64,000 nucleotides of DNA from Ananas comosus (GCF_001540865.1 NC_033637.1:8104344-8168343), one strand, 5' to 3'; counted from the stretch's first letter, positions 1 to 13,500 are shown. Program-made: numbers and translations. Notes: generated by a model not told the origin, from the sequence alone.

Positions 1-208
1 ATGCCCTGAATAGAGGCCCCGTGTCAGGCCATGGGCCAACCTATGTTACTACTTTTTAATTTTTATATTTTAATTTTATTTTTAAAAATTTTTTCAATTG
101 ATTTTATAAAATATATAGTTTTTTATTAAATAAATAAATTTTAGATGACTTATAAAAAAAAACTATTTAAAATTTCAATAGTTCAAATTAATTTTTGAAG
201 AATAAATA

Positions 209-231
<23 letters not shown>

Positions 232-240
<9 letters not shown>

Positions 241-774
241 AAATAAACAAGCGGACCGACACAGTACTTAGGCCCAATCATAAATGGACCAGGCCGCACC
301 CGGCCTTGTAGCACTGCACGGCCAGCATTATAATGCAAGGCGAGCTGTGCCGGGCCATAGGCCAAGAGGCTGCAACCAGCACGGCCCCCACCTATGGTGT
401 GCACCGTGCGGCACGGGTATGTCCCAACCAAGATTTAAAGTGCCATAGACGGGACCGTGCCGCTGTCTGCCTTGCACGGTACGGTACCGACATGCTTCCG
501 TGCCGATACATGGTACGCTTGCGTGCCGATAGATACACATGACCTCCTACTAGCACGCTTTGGCACGGACTTATTTTAGTTTCTTTATTCCAATAAGTTC
601 TTGTAATATTATTTTGAAAGATCCAATCAAATAATTATGAATATTTGCTATCTATAGCTTACTATACTCATCAATTAACATACTTGTAAGTTTTTTTGTA
701 TGTAAAATACAACCATACCTGATGCAGAATAAAAATTTTTACAGATTAGAATTTTTAAAATACAAAGACATCTT
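232..774. repeat. Direct repeat, copy 1 (543 bp)
   Basis: Bases 232-774 recur almost exactly 587 bases later at 819-1361. Both copies follow a TA microsatellite. Copy 1 ends at a single N (775). The unit contains a GCACGG/CCGTGC-rich core (about 250-545) and an AT-rich tail. Because the junction is an N, this is as likely an unmerged contig overlap as a true tandem duplication. Confidence 0.85.
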
Positions 775-776
775 NA

Positions 777-818
<42 letters not shown>

Positions 819-820
<2 letters not shown>

Positions 821-1361
821 AAAATATAAATAAACAAGTGGACAGACCCAGTACTTAGGCCCAATCATAAATGGACCAGGCCGCACCCGGCCTTGTAGCA
901 CTGCACGGCCAGCATTATAATGCAAGGCGAGCTGTGCCGGGCCATAGGCCAAGAGGCTGCAACCAGCACGGCCCCCACCTATGGTGTGCACCGTGCGGCA
1001 CGGGTATGTCCCAACCAAGATTTAAAGTGCCATAGACGGGACCGTGCCGCTGTCTGCCTTGCACGATACGGTACCGACATGCTTCCGTGCCGATACATAG
1101 TACGCTTGCGTGCCGATAGATACACATGACCTCCTACTAGCACGCTTTGGTACGGACTTATTTTAGTTTCTTTATTCCAATAAGTTTTTGTAATATTATT
1201 TTGAAAAATCCAATCAAATAATTATGAATATTTGCTATCTATAGCTTACTATACTCATCAATTAACATACTTGTAAGCTTTTTTGTATGTAAAATACAAC
1301 CATACCTGATGCAGAATAAAAATTTTTACAGATTAGAATTTTTAAAATACAAAGACATCTT
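819..1361. repeat. Direct repeat, copy 2 (543 bp)
   Basis: Second copy of the 232-774 unit, with only a few substitutions visible. It runs on into a CTTTC-rich tract after 1361, whereas copy 1 stops at the N at the equivalent point. This supports an assembly overlap. Confidence 0.85.
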
Positions 1362-1979
1362 TCTTTCTTTTTTTCTTTCGACCATATTACAGTTTTTCTT
1401 TTATAAAATAGAAAAAAAAATAATTTTAAAATTATTTGGAAAAAATATTTTAAAAGGTATTTGAAAAAATATTTTTTTATTAATTTTTTCAAAAAATTAG
1501 TAGATCTATCAAAAAAATTAAGCAATAAATTATATGACAAATAAATTAAATAAATTTAAATATCAATTGATTTAATTCAACTTTTTATTTTATCAGTATT
1601 TTCAATCTTGAATCTTCTAGCGCAAAAAATAAAATTTTATATTTGATGCCTCAAAATTTGTAATTGAGTTCAATTTTGTTTCTCTAATTCGCCAAAAATT
1701 TCGCGGTGCAAAAAATTTTGATAAAATAATTTGTGAAGAAAAAATGGATGTATGTGGTGGAAGCGAAGGGCTCGAACAAATCTTTTGTCTATATATTGAT
1801 AAACAAAAAAAATTAAATTATAATTTTTTTGACTTACCTAATAAGTAAATTTTCAATTTGCAATATCTTTGGAGGTGTGGGGTACCCAGAATGCTTCGGA
1901 TACCCCAAATAACAAAACAAAAGGGAAAAAAACAAAAAGCAAAAAAAAAAAGGCAAAAAAGCAAAAAAAAAAAAAAATT
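1362..1979. other. AT-rich non-coding stretch
   Basis: Poly-A, poly-T and CTTTC-type simple sequence, with no convincing coding frame and no recognised element. It ends in an A-rich run (1910-1978) directly before the GCACGG-rich block. Confidence 0.5.
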
Positions 1980-2240
1980 GCATAGTGTCGGCACGGCACT
2001 ATGCCGCGACACACTGCGTCGTGCCTCGCTGTCTCATGCGGCACAAGCCGCGGCACGGGGGGGGGAGGGGTTGGGGAGGGAGGTACGAGCCCCTATACCG
2101 TGCCCTCTTCTTGGGAACACGATACGTGCCGCCCTATGCCATATGGCACGGGGCGATACTTTAAACCCTGGTCCCAGCACAGCTCGCAGCCATGCCGTGC
2201 CAAGCTGGCCGGCCGACCCATTGGACAACCCTAAACACAA
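1980..2240. repeat. GCACGG/CCGTGCC-rich interspersed repeat
   Basis: A GC-rich block in AT-rich surroundings, full of short inverted pairs of GGCACGG and CCGTGCC. Blocks of the same style occur at about 250-545 and 837-1132, with weaker ones at about 6838-7135. Open frames through it exist on both strands and look like composition effects. The superfamily cannot be named from sequence alone. Confidence 0.5.
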
Positions 2241-2629
2241 CTTAAGCTCATGAATAAAGTGTCATGTTTTTAAAGTATTTGAAATTTCCTAAAATAGAAG
2301 AGCTTAAAAAATCATTCAAAGCAAACTACATTTTTACAAGAGAAATTAAAGTTGCAAGGTATTAAGAGATATTTCATTATACCTAGTAATTACTGTAATG
2401 AACTATATAGCATAACAAGTTTCAAAGCTGTTATGCACTTCAAACAACAACAAAAAATTTAGTCATTCAATCATGGCCTATTTGGATGCACAGTAAAAAA
2501 TCTCTATGGAATTTATAAACTGTGTTTTTGGTCTAAATGAAATAAAAAATCCTATAACTCTAAAAAATTCCACGGCTTCAATTTTTAAACTGTTTGGATG
2601 CACATTGTGCAATTCCACAGGATTCCTCT

Positions 2630-3145
2630 AAATTATAAAATTAAAAATTTAAATTTAAATTTTAAAATTTGAAATTTCAATTAAAATTTTTGAATTTCAA
2701 ATTTCAAATTTGAATTTTGAAAAGTTAAAATTTAAATTTTCAATTCTCAATTAAAATCAAAAATAAAAATTTTAAAATTTGAAAATTGAAATATAAAATT
2801 TTGAAATATGAAATGTGAAATTTGGAATTTGAAATTTGAAATTTAAAAATCTAAATTTAAATTTGAAATTTTGAAATTTAAAATTTTGAAATTTGAAAAT
2901 TGAAACTTTTGGAATTTGGGATTTGAAATTTGAAATTTAAAAATCTAAATTTAAATTTGAAATTTTGAAATTTAAAATTTAAAATTTGAAATTCAAAATT
3001 TAAAATTTAAAATTTAAAACCTAGGTTTAAATTTTGAAATTTAAAATTTAATACCTTGGTTAAATTTTGAAATTTAAATTTAAATCTTTTAATTTAAAAT
3101 TTTATGTTGGAATTTAAAATTTAAAATTTTGAAATTTAAAGTTTA
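2630..3145. repeat. Low-complexity AAATTTGAAATTT tract
   Basis: About 500 bp built almost entirely from variants of AAATTTGAAA, AAATTTTGAA and AAATTTAAAA. It contains many overlapping inverted repeats, since AAATTT is self-complementary. It behaves like a degenerate AT minisatellite. No gene is present. Confidence 0.8.
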
Positions 3146-3261
3146 AAATTTGACACATTTTGGGGGTGAGGAGCCCAAGAATGGTGGAATTTTTTTCTTT
3201 GGTTGGAGTGGATTGTTATTTTACTCTATTTTTTGCAGTATCTATAACTATATATTATTCC

Positions 3262-3700
3262 TCAATAACTGCACACGTGTCGCAAGGAGGCAAAGGGCGC
3301 GGCGCGCGGGGGGCCGCGCGCGCTGCTCGGGCAGAGCCGCGAGCGGGACGGCGCGCAGCGCGGTGCGCGGGCATGGCGCGAGGGGGCATTGGCGAGGCAC
3401 GGGGAGGCCGCGGGCTGCTGCGGTGCTGCGCGGGCAGCGCGCGAGCGGGAGGGCGTGGCCGCCGGCGCTGAGCGGCTCCGGCGCTGTCGTGGACGCGAGC
3501 CGACACGACGCGGGACGGGCGCTGGAGCAGGGCGGCTCCGGCGCTGCCATGGACGCGAGCCGACGCGGGGCGCAGGCGGGCGCCGGCGTGGGGCGCGCCG
3601 TGGCGGGCGCGCGGGCACGCGGCCGGCTCTGGTTGCGGGAGCGGCGTGGCGCGGGTTTGTGCGGAGCAGAAAAAAGCGGGGTTCATTTGGAATTTTATCG
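3262..3700. other. Abrupt GC-rich island with a 60-bp internal repeat
   Basis: Composition jumps from an AT tract to a strongly GC- and CpG-rich block, then back to TA repeats after 3773. Two copies of a 60-bp unit start at 3472 and 3532 and share GCGGCTCCGGCGCTG and GGACGCGAGCCGAC. Several frames stay open on both strands because stop codons are rare in such DNA. None resembles a known protein, so I do not call a gene. Confidence 0.6.
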
Positions 3701-3740
3701 GGTCACGAGGCCATTTCGGCCTCGTGGACCACTGTGAGAA

Positions 3741-3763
3741 GGGAGGTCCACGGTGGACCTCCC
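3741..3763. repeat. Perfect 11-bp inverted repeat
   Basis: GGGAGGTCCAC and GTGGACCTCCC are separated by one G, giving a perfect hairpin next to the TA microsatellite. It may mark the end of the GC-rich element upstream. Confidence 0.8.
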
Positions 3764-3766
3764 TCT

Positions 3767-3772
<6 letters not shown>

Positions 3773-3810
<38 letters not shown>

Positions 3811-4135
3811 TTATTTATAAATATATATTTATTTATTTATATATAATTTATTTATAAATATATATTTATTTATTTATATATATATTTTATTTATAAATAT
3901 ATATTTATTTATTATATATATTTATTTATTATATATCGTTTTATTTGTATATATAGAATATATATTATATAATAATTTTATTACATAATTTATTATTTAT
4001 TGTTATAAATGTAAAATTATATAAATAAATATTAAATAATTTAGACTACTGGTATTAGATATAAATATTAATTTTATAATATTGAGCATTCACATATAAA
4101 TTGTATATTAAAAAATAAATAAAATTGATGCAGCT
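3773..4135. repeat. TA microsatellite and TATTTATT-rich tract
   Basis: About 30 bases of (TA)n followed by a long run of ATATATTTATTTATT-type simple sequence. No coding content. Confidence 0.85.
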
Positions 4136-4544
4136 TAAGTTAATTTTATATTTGACAAAAATTAATTGCGAGAATCACGAACAATGATTTCTCTTCTCAT
4201 TCACTAACTACTGGAGGCTTACGATAACTACTAAAATTATTTCACTAACTAATGGGGGATTACTATGCATACTAAAATTTTTTGATGTACTTATTGCACC
4301 ATTTAAATTCTAAAATTAATTTTTATAACTAATTTTTAAAATTAAATTTTAAAATAACTACCAGCAGCATCGCGCGGGTCCCTTAACTAGTAGTTAAACT
4401 ATACTCCAAAAAATAGGTGCTCTTTTGTGTCTGCCAAACGCTTCATAGGATAATATTCCTACCGATATAACATAGTTTAACTATGCTACGTTTTTAGGGG
4501 TAATCAAACGGGGCCTTAGTACGTAAATGAAGCAAGATGCCAAC

Positions 4545-7500
4545 CTGGACTTTGTCAGGGAAAATCGAAAGAAGTGTATCAGAATATTCTTCTATCAATC
4601 TCCTAGTTCTGTCAAGTGTAGCTTTAAGCCTAAGTGACCAGATGAACTTTCCGTCTTCACTGCCTACCAACATAGAAAAGGAAAGCTATTAAAATATGAT
4701 TACCAAGCATTTCTACAAAAAGGAAAAAGAAATTATAGAAAGATGAAACCTTCTTTTTCAGATAAACCCTTTTGTCTCCATGAGAGAAGTTCGCTCTTTA
4801 TAGCAGCGCACTCCTCTGATTTCCAACCAGAAAGCCCAACTTGCTGAATGCCAACTATAAAAGCATCAAGAGGATTATTCCATGGGCTTATGTTTCTAGA
4901 TCCTACACTCTGTGCAAGCCAATCAGCTCCACCCATAGATTCAAGAGCATTGACAAATCTGTTACAAAGATGATGAGAAAAAAGAGTTAAGAAGTAAATA
5001 GGTGAATTGGTGGTAAAGTCCTCTCATGTTGTCAGATAATTTCTTTTATTGGCCATGGGTGAAACTGAACTAGATGAGAAGGTTGCAGGACTAAAAGTGT
5101 TTAGTAATAGGTTCAAGGACTAAGTTGCAACATCAGAATAGCACAGAGACTACCCAGACATTTGACCCTGAATAAAATACTATGCAGATAGTAAGATGGT
5201 TGCCATTGGAAGGAGTATTCGGCGATAGTCCTACACTGCATTAAATGGCTGCTCTTAAGACACAAACATACATTCACATGGTTGCAAGTTGCAACCTCAA
5301 GTCTTGTACAATCACACTAAGCACTGGCTATACTGGGTGTAAATTGGAAACTAATATAAATAGAAAATTCATAACAAACCTGCAAAATGAAGATGCAGCT
5401 GAGTAATGGAAAATATGATAATAGAGATGATACTCAATATTACATTTCAAGCTAGAAGAACTAAGACAAATTCTTATAAGAACAGGATTTCCTACACTGA
5501 ACACATAATATATACACGTAAGAAAGGAGCATCAACATTATTAAAAAGCCACAAACAGAGACACTATTAGGTAAAATGTCCTCACATATGCCTCCGTTGA
5601 AGTTGTTAATTGTAAAACTTCTGGAGTATTCTTAAGATTGATTCATCATGAGCCAAATATGATGACTAATGAGTTGAATTGACAATAGTTTAAGATTGCA
5701 TCAAAACATAAGCGCACGCATAATGTCAAGCATTTTACAGGGAGAAATGTCTCCCTCCAATGGAAGATTATTTGTCGGGGGGTTGGGGGGGGGTGTGTGG
5801 GGTGTGAGGGAATATACTTGTTTGCAGGGAAACTTTTGGAGAAGAAAAAATAGCATTCCTGCGTCCTGAGACTAGGTTTTGCTAGAACAAACACAACCAG
5901 CACAAGGCTCAAAAAAAGAAATCCAGAAGTGAAATAGTGAACATACCTGCTTAACAACACAAATGAATAATCCTCAAGGCCAATCTCACACAAGCGCCAC
6001 TGCAGAATAGCATATAACTGATTAATACCATCATCATCAAGTGCCACAGAAATACATGCATTCCTGCATGCAGACATATCTTATATGTCTGAACCAGTTA
6101 TTTTTACAACAAACCTTCTGTCGCATCGCTATAGCAGCATCAGGTGCATCATTTCGAAGGCCACTTTCAAGACCTTTCACAATAATTGATCTCAGAGCAG
6201 TCAAAGAATGCAATGCATTCAACAAAACTTCAATCCCACCACTTGCAACAAAATCATTTTCATCCTGCAGCTTCTCCAAACTCTGCAAATCGGCCATAAT
6301 TGTATGGCGTGTTCATTTTAGAAATTAAATAGGCATTTTGCTAGTGATTCTTAAGTAACATCACAATCAAGTTATGCACAACATGAAACCCTTCAACAAA
6401 ACAAGCAATTATATTAATAACTGTTTCGACATTGAAATGTTATATACCCTTCACAGGGCATAGAATTCATTGTGTCCAAAAAAAAAAAAAAAAGAATTTT
6501 GCCCTTTGAGGATAACTAGTCCCGTTGGAATGATACTTAAAAGTTTTTTTAAAAAAAAAGGGTCAAATTTGATTAGCTTATAAAATATTAATAGGATATA
6601 TCATAACTTATTGGTCCACAAAGAAACAGTTGAGCAAGTTCAAACCGGCCCTATCAAAAACCAATTATACTGAATTACTGATGTTACATGGTTAATGGAT
6701 AACAATAAATGTTTCATCAGATCATAGCCAAATGATTGTTAAGAATCTCATTAACTAATTTGATGTTGCACCAGCCTATTTGCAGGGAATAAAAAGAAGC
6801 ATCTTCTCTAATGTTTTGGTCTATTCGCTCCAAGGATTTTAAGTGTTGTGACACAAGTCGTGCCGAAACTTGCGGGCACAGTATGGCCCAGTGCAAGCTG
6901 TGACATGTCGACGCAAGCGGGTCACAAAAAATACCTGCGTTTCCGACGCAAATAGCTAAGATCTATATTTTCTTTGGCATAAATAATTCCTACTTGCTTA
7001 TTATACATCTTTATCAAATCTTTTGCACTTCATTGAGGTAACTATCTGCTAATTCAAAAAAAAAAGGGTTTTGAACCATGCCATCGAAATATGCCGATGG
7101 CAGGGCCGGTGCCGATGGGCACTTAAATCCTTGATTTGTTCCTAATGTTGCATCGACTTTACAGATTGGACCCTCCAATCTTACTTGCAGAAGGGGAAAA
7201 TCTTACTCCTCAAAAGGTTTAAATTACGGCTCAATCAAGTTCTATTCCAAAACAGCTGTAGGAAATACAAGGCAATTATGGCTTTTAATTTGAGTAAGTT
7301 GTCCAAATTTTGCACATCTATTAACTGATATTAATGTCAAACTACACTATATAATGTTGCTAGGACTTTATGCTTCATTAAGAATTATAGGAAGAATGAT
7401 TAACTTTATCTTATAATATTAGCAACATTCAACTTAGTAGGAGCATAAAAGAATATTGAAGATGAAGACAATAATTTCTAGTAATCATGCCATGAAGGAT

Positions 7501-10500
7501 TTAGACAAGAATATCCAAATTATTGCAATTCATGCAACAGAGAGAGAGAGAGGAATGGAATGTAGAACTTGAGCCAAACCAATTGAAGTTGACTGTTAAG
7601 TGCCGTAAAGCTGTAATCTATATATTGCTAAAGTTGAACCGACAGGCCAATTTTTGTACAGCACAATTCTTTGAACTGTACCCAGAGATGCTGGCTAGCA
7701 CACATGGGAAAACAAAGCAAGATAAGTTGACCAATTATATTTCAACATCTTGATACTATGAAATCATCTAAATTTAAATTATAATTTGCATATTTCTGTA
7801 TCAGTTCTAAATTATCTTGACTACTACGGCTTCTTTTCTGAATGGCGGAAAAAATGAAGGATAAAATTATTGGTCAACTTGGTATTAAGCTTGCATAATA
7901 TTGGTTTTTGAAAAAAGAAACAAGATTAAACCATAGCCAATATTACATTTCAAATAAACCAAGTAAATCTGACAAAAAAAAGTTGGTTATTGGTGGGAAA
8001 GCTGTTCAATAGTGCCTGGAAAACAAGAAAATTAGACTAGCAACCAGGATGTCGTATTACCGTGCACCTGTTAGTGCAACTTGAATGCGGCATAGTGCAA
8101 ATCCAAGGCCACAGCATGGCGGGCCATTTTGCGAGGCTAGAATCCATATAACAATCATAGAGTTCTATGCACCGCCTCATTATTCCATGGCCACACCTTT
8201 TCAAAAAAATTGCAACTAAACCAAATCTCTTGCAAGCAACCAACCAGTATTCAAGCCATGGATAGAAGACATGCCTGATTGAAAGGCATGCACACAGCAC
8301 ATCTAATAAATACTTATAATGAATCACTTCTTCTACTAAGTAATTAGTATAACACAACCAATGTGTTGTTGTGTTTTGTCCTGCAGACTTTTTGAAAGCT
8401 CATCTTCTCATTCACAAAACACAATAATACTACTAAACAAGATAATATCACTTTCCCAGTTTTTAAAATCAGCAAACACAGTCAAATTTTCTCAAACACA
8501 GCTGTCTAAGCAAGATTATGTGATCTATAACAACAAACTTATTCACTATAAGCAAGGTAAGAAAAGAACATGCTGAACGAATATAATAATTGTTCTATTA
8601 CTTATGAATTTTAAAAGAAAAATAATGAAGTATTAAAAGTTGGTTCAGAACATTTCATTCATATGAGAATTTGTTACTAAGTAATCAAGGATCAATAAGT
8701 ACAAGGAAGGTTACCATTTTGCATTCCAAAAAGGAAGCAAGAGTTTGTAAGTGCTGCTCATCCAATGATTCCTTGATTGACTCCAGATGCTCGATGAGAC
8801 TACCACCACATCAAATAACGAGTTAGGAATTCATATACGAGTTTGCTTTTACAATCCACCCAGTTACATGGAAAAAGGAAGGAAAAGTTTCAATTACACG
8901 AATTTGCATATGGCACTCCATTAACATCTTGTAACAGCTTTTCAAAATCTAGTATAAACTCTTTTATTTTTCAAATTTCACTTGGTTAATGAACTAGTGA
9001 GGCCTTTATGTTTTCACTAGAAATATGAGCAGGTTTCATATAGCAAACTACCTCCCAGCATTGAAGAAATCTTTTAATTCACTGTAAAATATCTTGAACT
9101 GTCCAACAAAAGCTTCACTGTATTCCCCTGGAGTCTTGGTAATTCTAGCAAGCATGGCTTCTGTAGCAACCAAATCTTCAGGACCAGCATTTCTGTGAAG
9201 CTTGTTTTGGATAGTATGTTTGATTTCTTGCTGTAATAGGATAAGTTGCATCAGAAGCTAAAATAACTAGTATATACATATATCAACACAGTCAAGAGAA
9301 AGATCACCTTCAGATTGTGAGGGATGTCACCACGGTGGGCAATATCACGAATTCGTGTTAGAGGAACAGAAGCAGTAAACTCTGACTTAAATGAAGGCAA
9401 ACATGGCTGAATCTTCCGGATCACAAGTACATCCTGCATACTTGTACATGCAACAACAAGACAGCATATTATTCACTAACTGTAATGCTAAAAAACAGTA
9501 AGATACTAAGTAGACAGAGCAGAAGCTAAAAATAAATAAATAAATAAATAATAAAAGCATAAAACCAAATAAGATGTGATTAACTTGAACAAGAACAAAT
9601 ACTTTAGCAAGGGAAATGTTTAAACGTAGAGACAAGTGTTGGCTAAGATTGTCTAGTTTTGACTTCTAAGCAATGATTGCCCTGCCACTAGAACATTGCA
9701 TGCAGTGTACCATCGACATAGCAGGCCAATGGACAGCACAATACGCAATGGCACAGACCTTCTTTAATATGTCAGCATTGCAGCACGGGCTTATGACATA
9801 GACGGCACAAGCCAACCATGACAACCAGTACAAAATCCTTAAGTATCTTTGTTAGGAACTTAAGGCATGGAGCTTAAAAGAAGAGTATCAGTATTGAAGT
9901 AATGGGAAAGGAAATACAGTTCCTATAGAACAAGATCAAGTACAACATTACAAATGAAACATATAAAAACTAACAGTAGATCAATTGGTTGAACTATTAT
10001 AAAAGTGCTAGCTACCTATAAGATCATTTCTAACTAAAAATCAAATCTAGTCCTAACCTAAAGCCAACCATTTGCGACACTCTCACTAATATCTAGCTAG
10101 TAGTTACCCTTTTTCATTTTCACAAAGCACAATCATGTCCTCATCTCCCCCACCCCCCCTGCATCCGCCACCTCAAGCTCTCACCGTCCCTTCTTCACTC
10201 CTTCCCTCTCTTTATCATTATACTGTTTCTCTTGTCCTCTATCCGTCCATTGCTTTCCTTCTCTTGATATTTTTTTTTAATCTCTTGGCTTACCATTCAC
10301 TAATCAATCTTCCTCCTCAGGTTTCTCTCTTATTATCTCTATTTCTTCCTTTAATGCATAACAAAATCTCTGTTATCCTTTTTTTTCTAAGGAAACTTTT
10401 ATCCATTCGACCAAAAAGTATTTGCAAATCTCAAACCCTGAGGAACACACACAGAAATTGAGAGCTCAACAGCTTTGAAGTAAAGGATTACTTATATTAA

Positions 10501-13500
10501 TTATGCTCACAATATGAGTCAGCAAGTATCATAGATGGGATTAGTTCTAACACTCATTGCATTGGAAGTACTAAGGAGTGAAAGCCTAGCACCTGAGTTA
10601 GTTTGATATGACTATTTTAGCTCTATATTGTCCTTTTCCATAGATATACAAAATCTAAAGGCCATTCCTAGATGCTATGATTTAATAATAATGCCATGGA
10701 GAAAGAAACTATGTTTAATGAAGGATTATCTATGTAGTTAGAGAATAGTAAACAAAGAAGTTATATTTCAATTATCCAAAGATTCAAAGCAGAATTGTCA
10801 TCTGAGAGAAGAATATCAGATAAAGAACCAATTGTAAACTTAAAAGTAAAAACAAATAAAAGCTATAATAAATGCACGGTAATGAAAAACCAACCTGAGG
10901 TGATGTGTTTTTCCCATAGTATATCCTCTCAAGTTCACGAAATATGAGCCTGGAGATCTCAGCATGCCTGTTTGGCCGGTGATGACCACCATCTTCAAAG
11001 CAGGGAATTTGACCAATGTTGATCCACTGAAAATAAGAGAGACCATCGATTGAGTTTCAGAAAAAAACTTGCATTTTCTACGTTCAAGTAAAATTTAAGA
11101 GTGTTTCCTGTCACAAGCAGATTTCAGGAAGGATCTCCAGAAACATGAACTTTCATATGAAGTGCAAGGAAATACAATGAAAACCTTCAAATAAATAGCC
11201 GAGTAAATGAGAGCTTCCAAGCACTGCCCTTCTTCACTATTACCCACCAACAAATCGCATACAACCTCTAGCTGCATCAGAACAAAAGGGAAAAAAGAAA
11301 TACAAAAATCTGCTTAAGTACGCAAGAAAATGTCACAAGAACAAAAAAGAAAAAGGGTTAATCACATAGCCAGGAGGTCATGATATACTAACAGAACAAA
11401 GTATTGAGGTAAGAACAAAAGTTCACCAGTCTGGTTAAATGTTGTGAAAAGGACAATATGATAAACTTCAAAAACTAAAAACCTCTTGTTAATTGAGTTA
11501 AGCCTCTCAGACACATAATTTAGATAGACAGCATTTCTCTGGTGAAGTCATATATAATAAGGGTTTAAATAGTATGTTGTGTTCTAGCAACCAGATATTC
11601 CAGAGAAGTGTGGATAAAGATGTCAATGAATATTGCTTATATGAGGATGGTAGTAACTCGAGAAAACATAAAATGTGCATCTCATGCCAGATCTCAGATA
11701 CCATAATTTAGACAACGCCAATCTGTGGTAGTAATCACATTTAGCAAGTTATTCTACAATTTTTTGCGACATCAATGTGCCACGAAGTGCATTATGCAGT
11801 TATTGACTATCAAATAACATTGTTTAAGTCATTCATATCCATCAGTGTAGAAGTCTAAGATGCGAACTAGGTGATAGGTGTTCTTTCCAAAGAAATCCAA
11901 TGCAGAAGATGTACATGTAACGACCGGACCCGCCAACAATAATAACTTGTTGGGCCAAAACCACCAGCCCAAAATGCTTAAGCCCAATTATTATTACTAG
12001 CGTGTGAGGCCTCATATATTCTGATCAGAATCATTTTTCCATCTCATGTGGGATTATTGGGGTATTACAAACTCCCCCTCTTTAGACCCTGACGTCCTTG
12101 CTGGGTCCAAACCAGATCACAGATACAGACCAGAATTACCAGGCGATGTGAGATTCTAGAGTTCGTTCCTATGGGTTGAAGAGGTGGCTCCCACCAAGCC
12201 CATTGGTGTAGCACTTTACCCCGCATAGCATTTAGCTCTCACACCTTCGGCTGGTATTTGGCTCTGATACCAATTATAACGACCCGACCCGCTAGCAACA
12301 ATAACTTGTTGGGCCAAAACCACTGGCCCAAAATACTTAAGCCTAATTATTATTACTAGCATGTAGGCCTCATATATTCTAATCAGAATCAATTTTTCAT
12401 CCAATGTAGGACTATTGGAGCATTACAAACTCCCCTTGTTTAGACCCTAACATCCTCGTCGGGTCCAAACCAAATCATAGATGCATACCAGAATTACCAG
12501 GCGATGTGAGATTCCAAAGGTGGCTCCTACGGGTTCAAGAGGTGGCTCCCACCAAACCTTTTGGTGTAGCACTTTGTCCGGCATAGCACTTAGCTCTCAC
12601 CCTTCCGACTGGTATTCGGCTCTGATACCAATTGTAACGAGACGACCCGCCAGCAATAATAACTCGTTAGGCCAAAACCACCGGCCCAAAATACTTAAAT
12701 CCAGTTATTATTACTAGCATGCGATGCCTCATATATTCTGATCAGAATTATTTTTCCATCCGATGTGTTTTAAGCCAATTTAAGGGCTCTCAAGCCTTTT
12801 CTCGTTTCTTCTCTGAATTTTTAGTTCTGTATCCTTCTCTAAACTAAGGCAGCTTCAACACAAAATGGGATCTTCCTTACAAGTCTTCCATGTGATCCCC
12901 GGTAAGAAAATGATTTTGGACTATCGAACAATAAAGTAGAAAATCTAATATGAAATGTGTAATCAAATCTCATTTATATACAAATCCCGTATCTCATTTG
13001 TTACTTGGAATATACTCCATAGACTAAAGTTCAATCATCATATGTTTCAACTGTGGAATGCATAAGATATCTGTTGCTTCAACTACAATTGGCCCCGTGA
13101 GGTGGAATACATCTCTTTTCTTCAAATCATCCATCTTTAAAGTCTGCCACAACCAGAATGAACTTGAATAACAATTGAAAGACGGAAAATCTTCTTCCAT
13201 ATTTACTGGTTCTTTTAGGATTAATGGCAGGAAGCATTTCTCTGGCTTTGTTACTATTTTGACATCAACTGTGAAGCCTACCAATAAAGAAACACTAAGG
13301 ACGCTCTAGTCCAGTTAAGATGACAGTTAAGTTTCTCTCCCAATTCAACATATATTCTTTTGGATGTTTCATACTTGCATTCCTTATTCACTTTAAAGTC
13401 CAGTTAAGATGACAGCTAAGTTTCTCTCCCAATTCAACATATATTCTTTTGGATGTTTCATACTTGCATTCCTTATTCACTTTAAATTAATATTTAAAGA

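Larger units (their letters stand above)
1..4544 (-). other. Repeat-filled intron of the PWD gene (open at window start)
   Basis: Everything below the splice donor at 4544/4543 should be intron 11 of the minus-strand PWD gene, because the next expected coding block after the motif IFPDKVQ is not found in any frame here. The stretch is AT-rich and holds a 543-bp duplication, GCACGG-rich repeats, a low-complexity AAATTTGAAA tract, a GC-rich block and TA microsatellites. A sequence at about 4490-4530, next to the donor, reads like the end of a small DNA transposon (GGCCCCGTTTGATTACCCC on the minus strand), but I found no matching second terminus. The alternative is that the gene is truncated here by rearrangement. 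Confidence 0.6.
11916..12767 (-). mobile_element. Tandem TRIM-type mini-retrotransposon (LTR-int-LTR-int-LTR)
   Basis: A repeat of about 360 bp occurs 2.4 times. LTR copies of about 154 bp start TGTAACGACC at 11916, TATAACGACC at 12275 and TGTAACGAGA at 12633. The first two end ATTACA at 12069 and 12427; the third is truncated near 12767. Each roughly 205-bp spacer ends with GCTCTGATACCA just before the next LTR. That is the complement of the initiator-Met-tRNA primer site TGGTATCAGAGC, so the element lies on the minus strand. On that strand the purine-rich CTAAAGAGGGGGAGTT precedes an LTR, as a polypurine tract should. No protein is encoded. It lies inside PWD intron 2. The three-LTR layout suggests unequal LTR recombination. 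Confidence 0.8.

Noticed and set aside
183..431. Minus-strand frames ending in Ile-Tyr repeats, duplicated at 755-1018
   Set aside because: The C-terminal part translates the TA microsatellite, and the frame is duplicated with the 543-bp repeat. No domain.
3150..3846. Long overlapping frames of 195, 143 and 118 residues on both strands
   Set aside because: All lie in the GC-rich island, where stop codons are rare. Ala/Arg-rich low-complexity translations occur on both strands at once, with no recognisable domain.
12481..12717. 78-residue plus-strand frame across the TRIM array
   Set aside because: It crosses an internal region and an LTR boundary of the TRIM and is antisense to the element.
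13024..13284. 86-residue minus-strand frame in PWD intron 2
   Set aside because: PWD exons 2 and 3 join in phase without it and it matches nothing I know of in the enzyme. No partner exon was seen. Probably chance or an old fragment.
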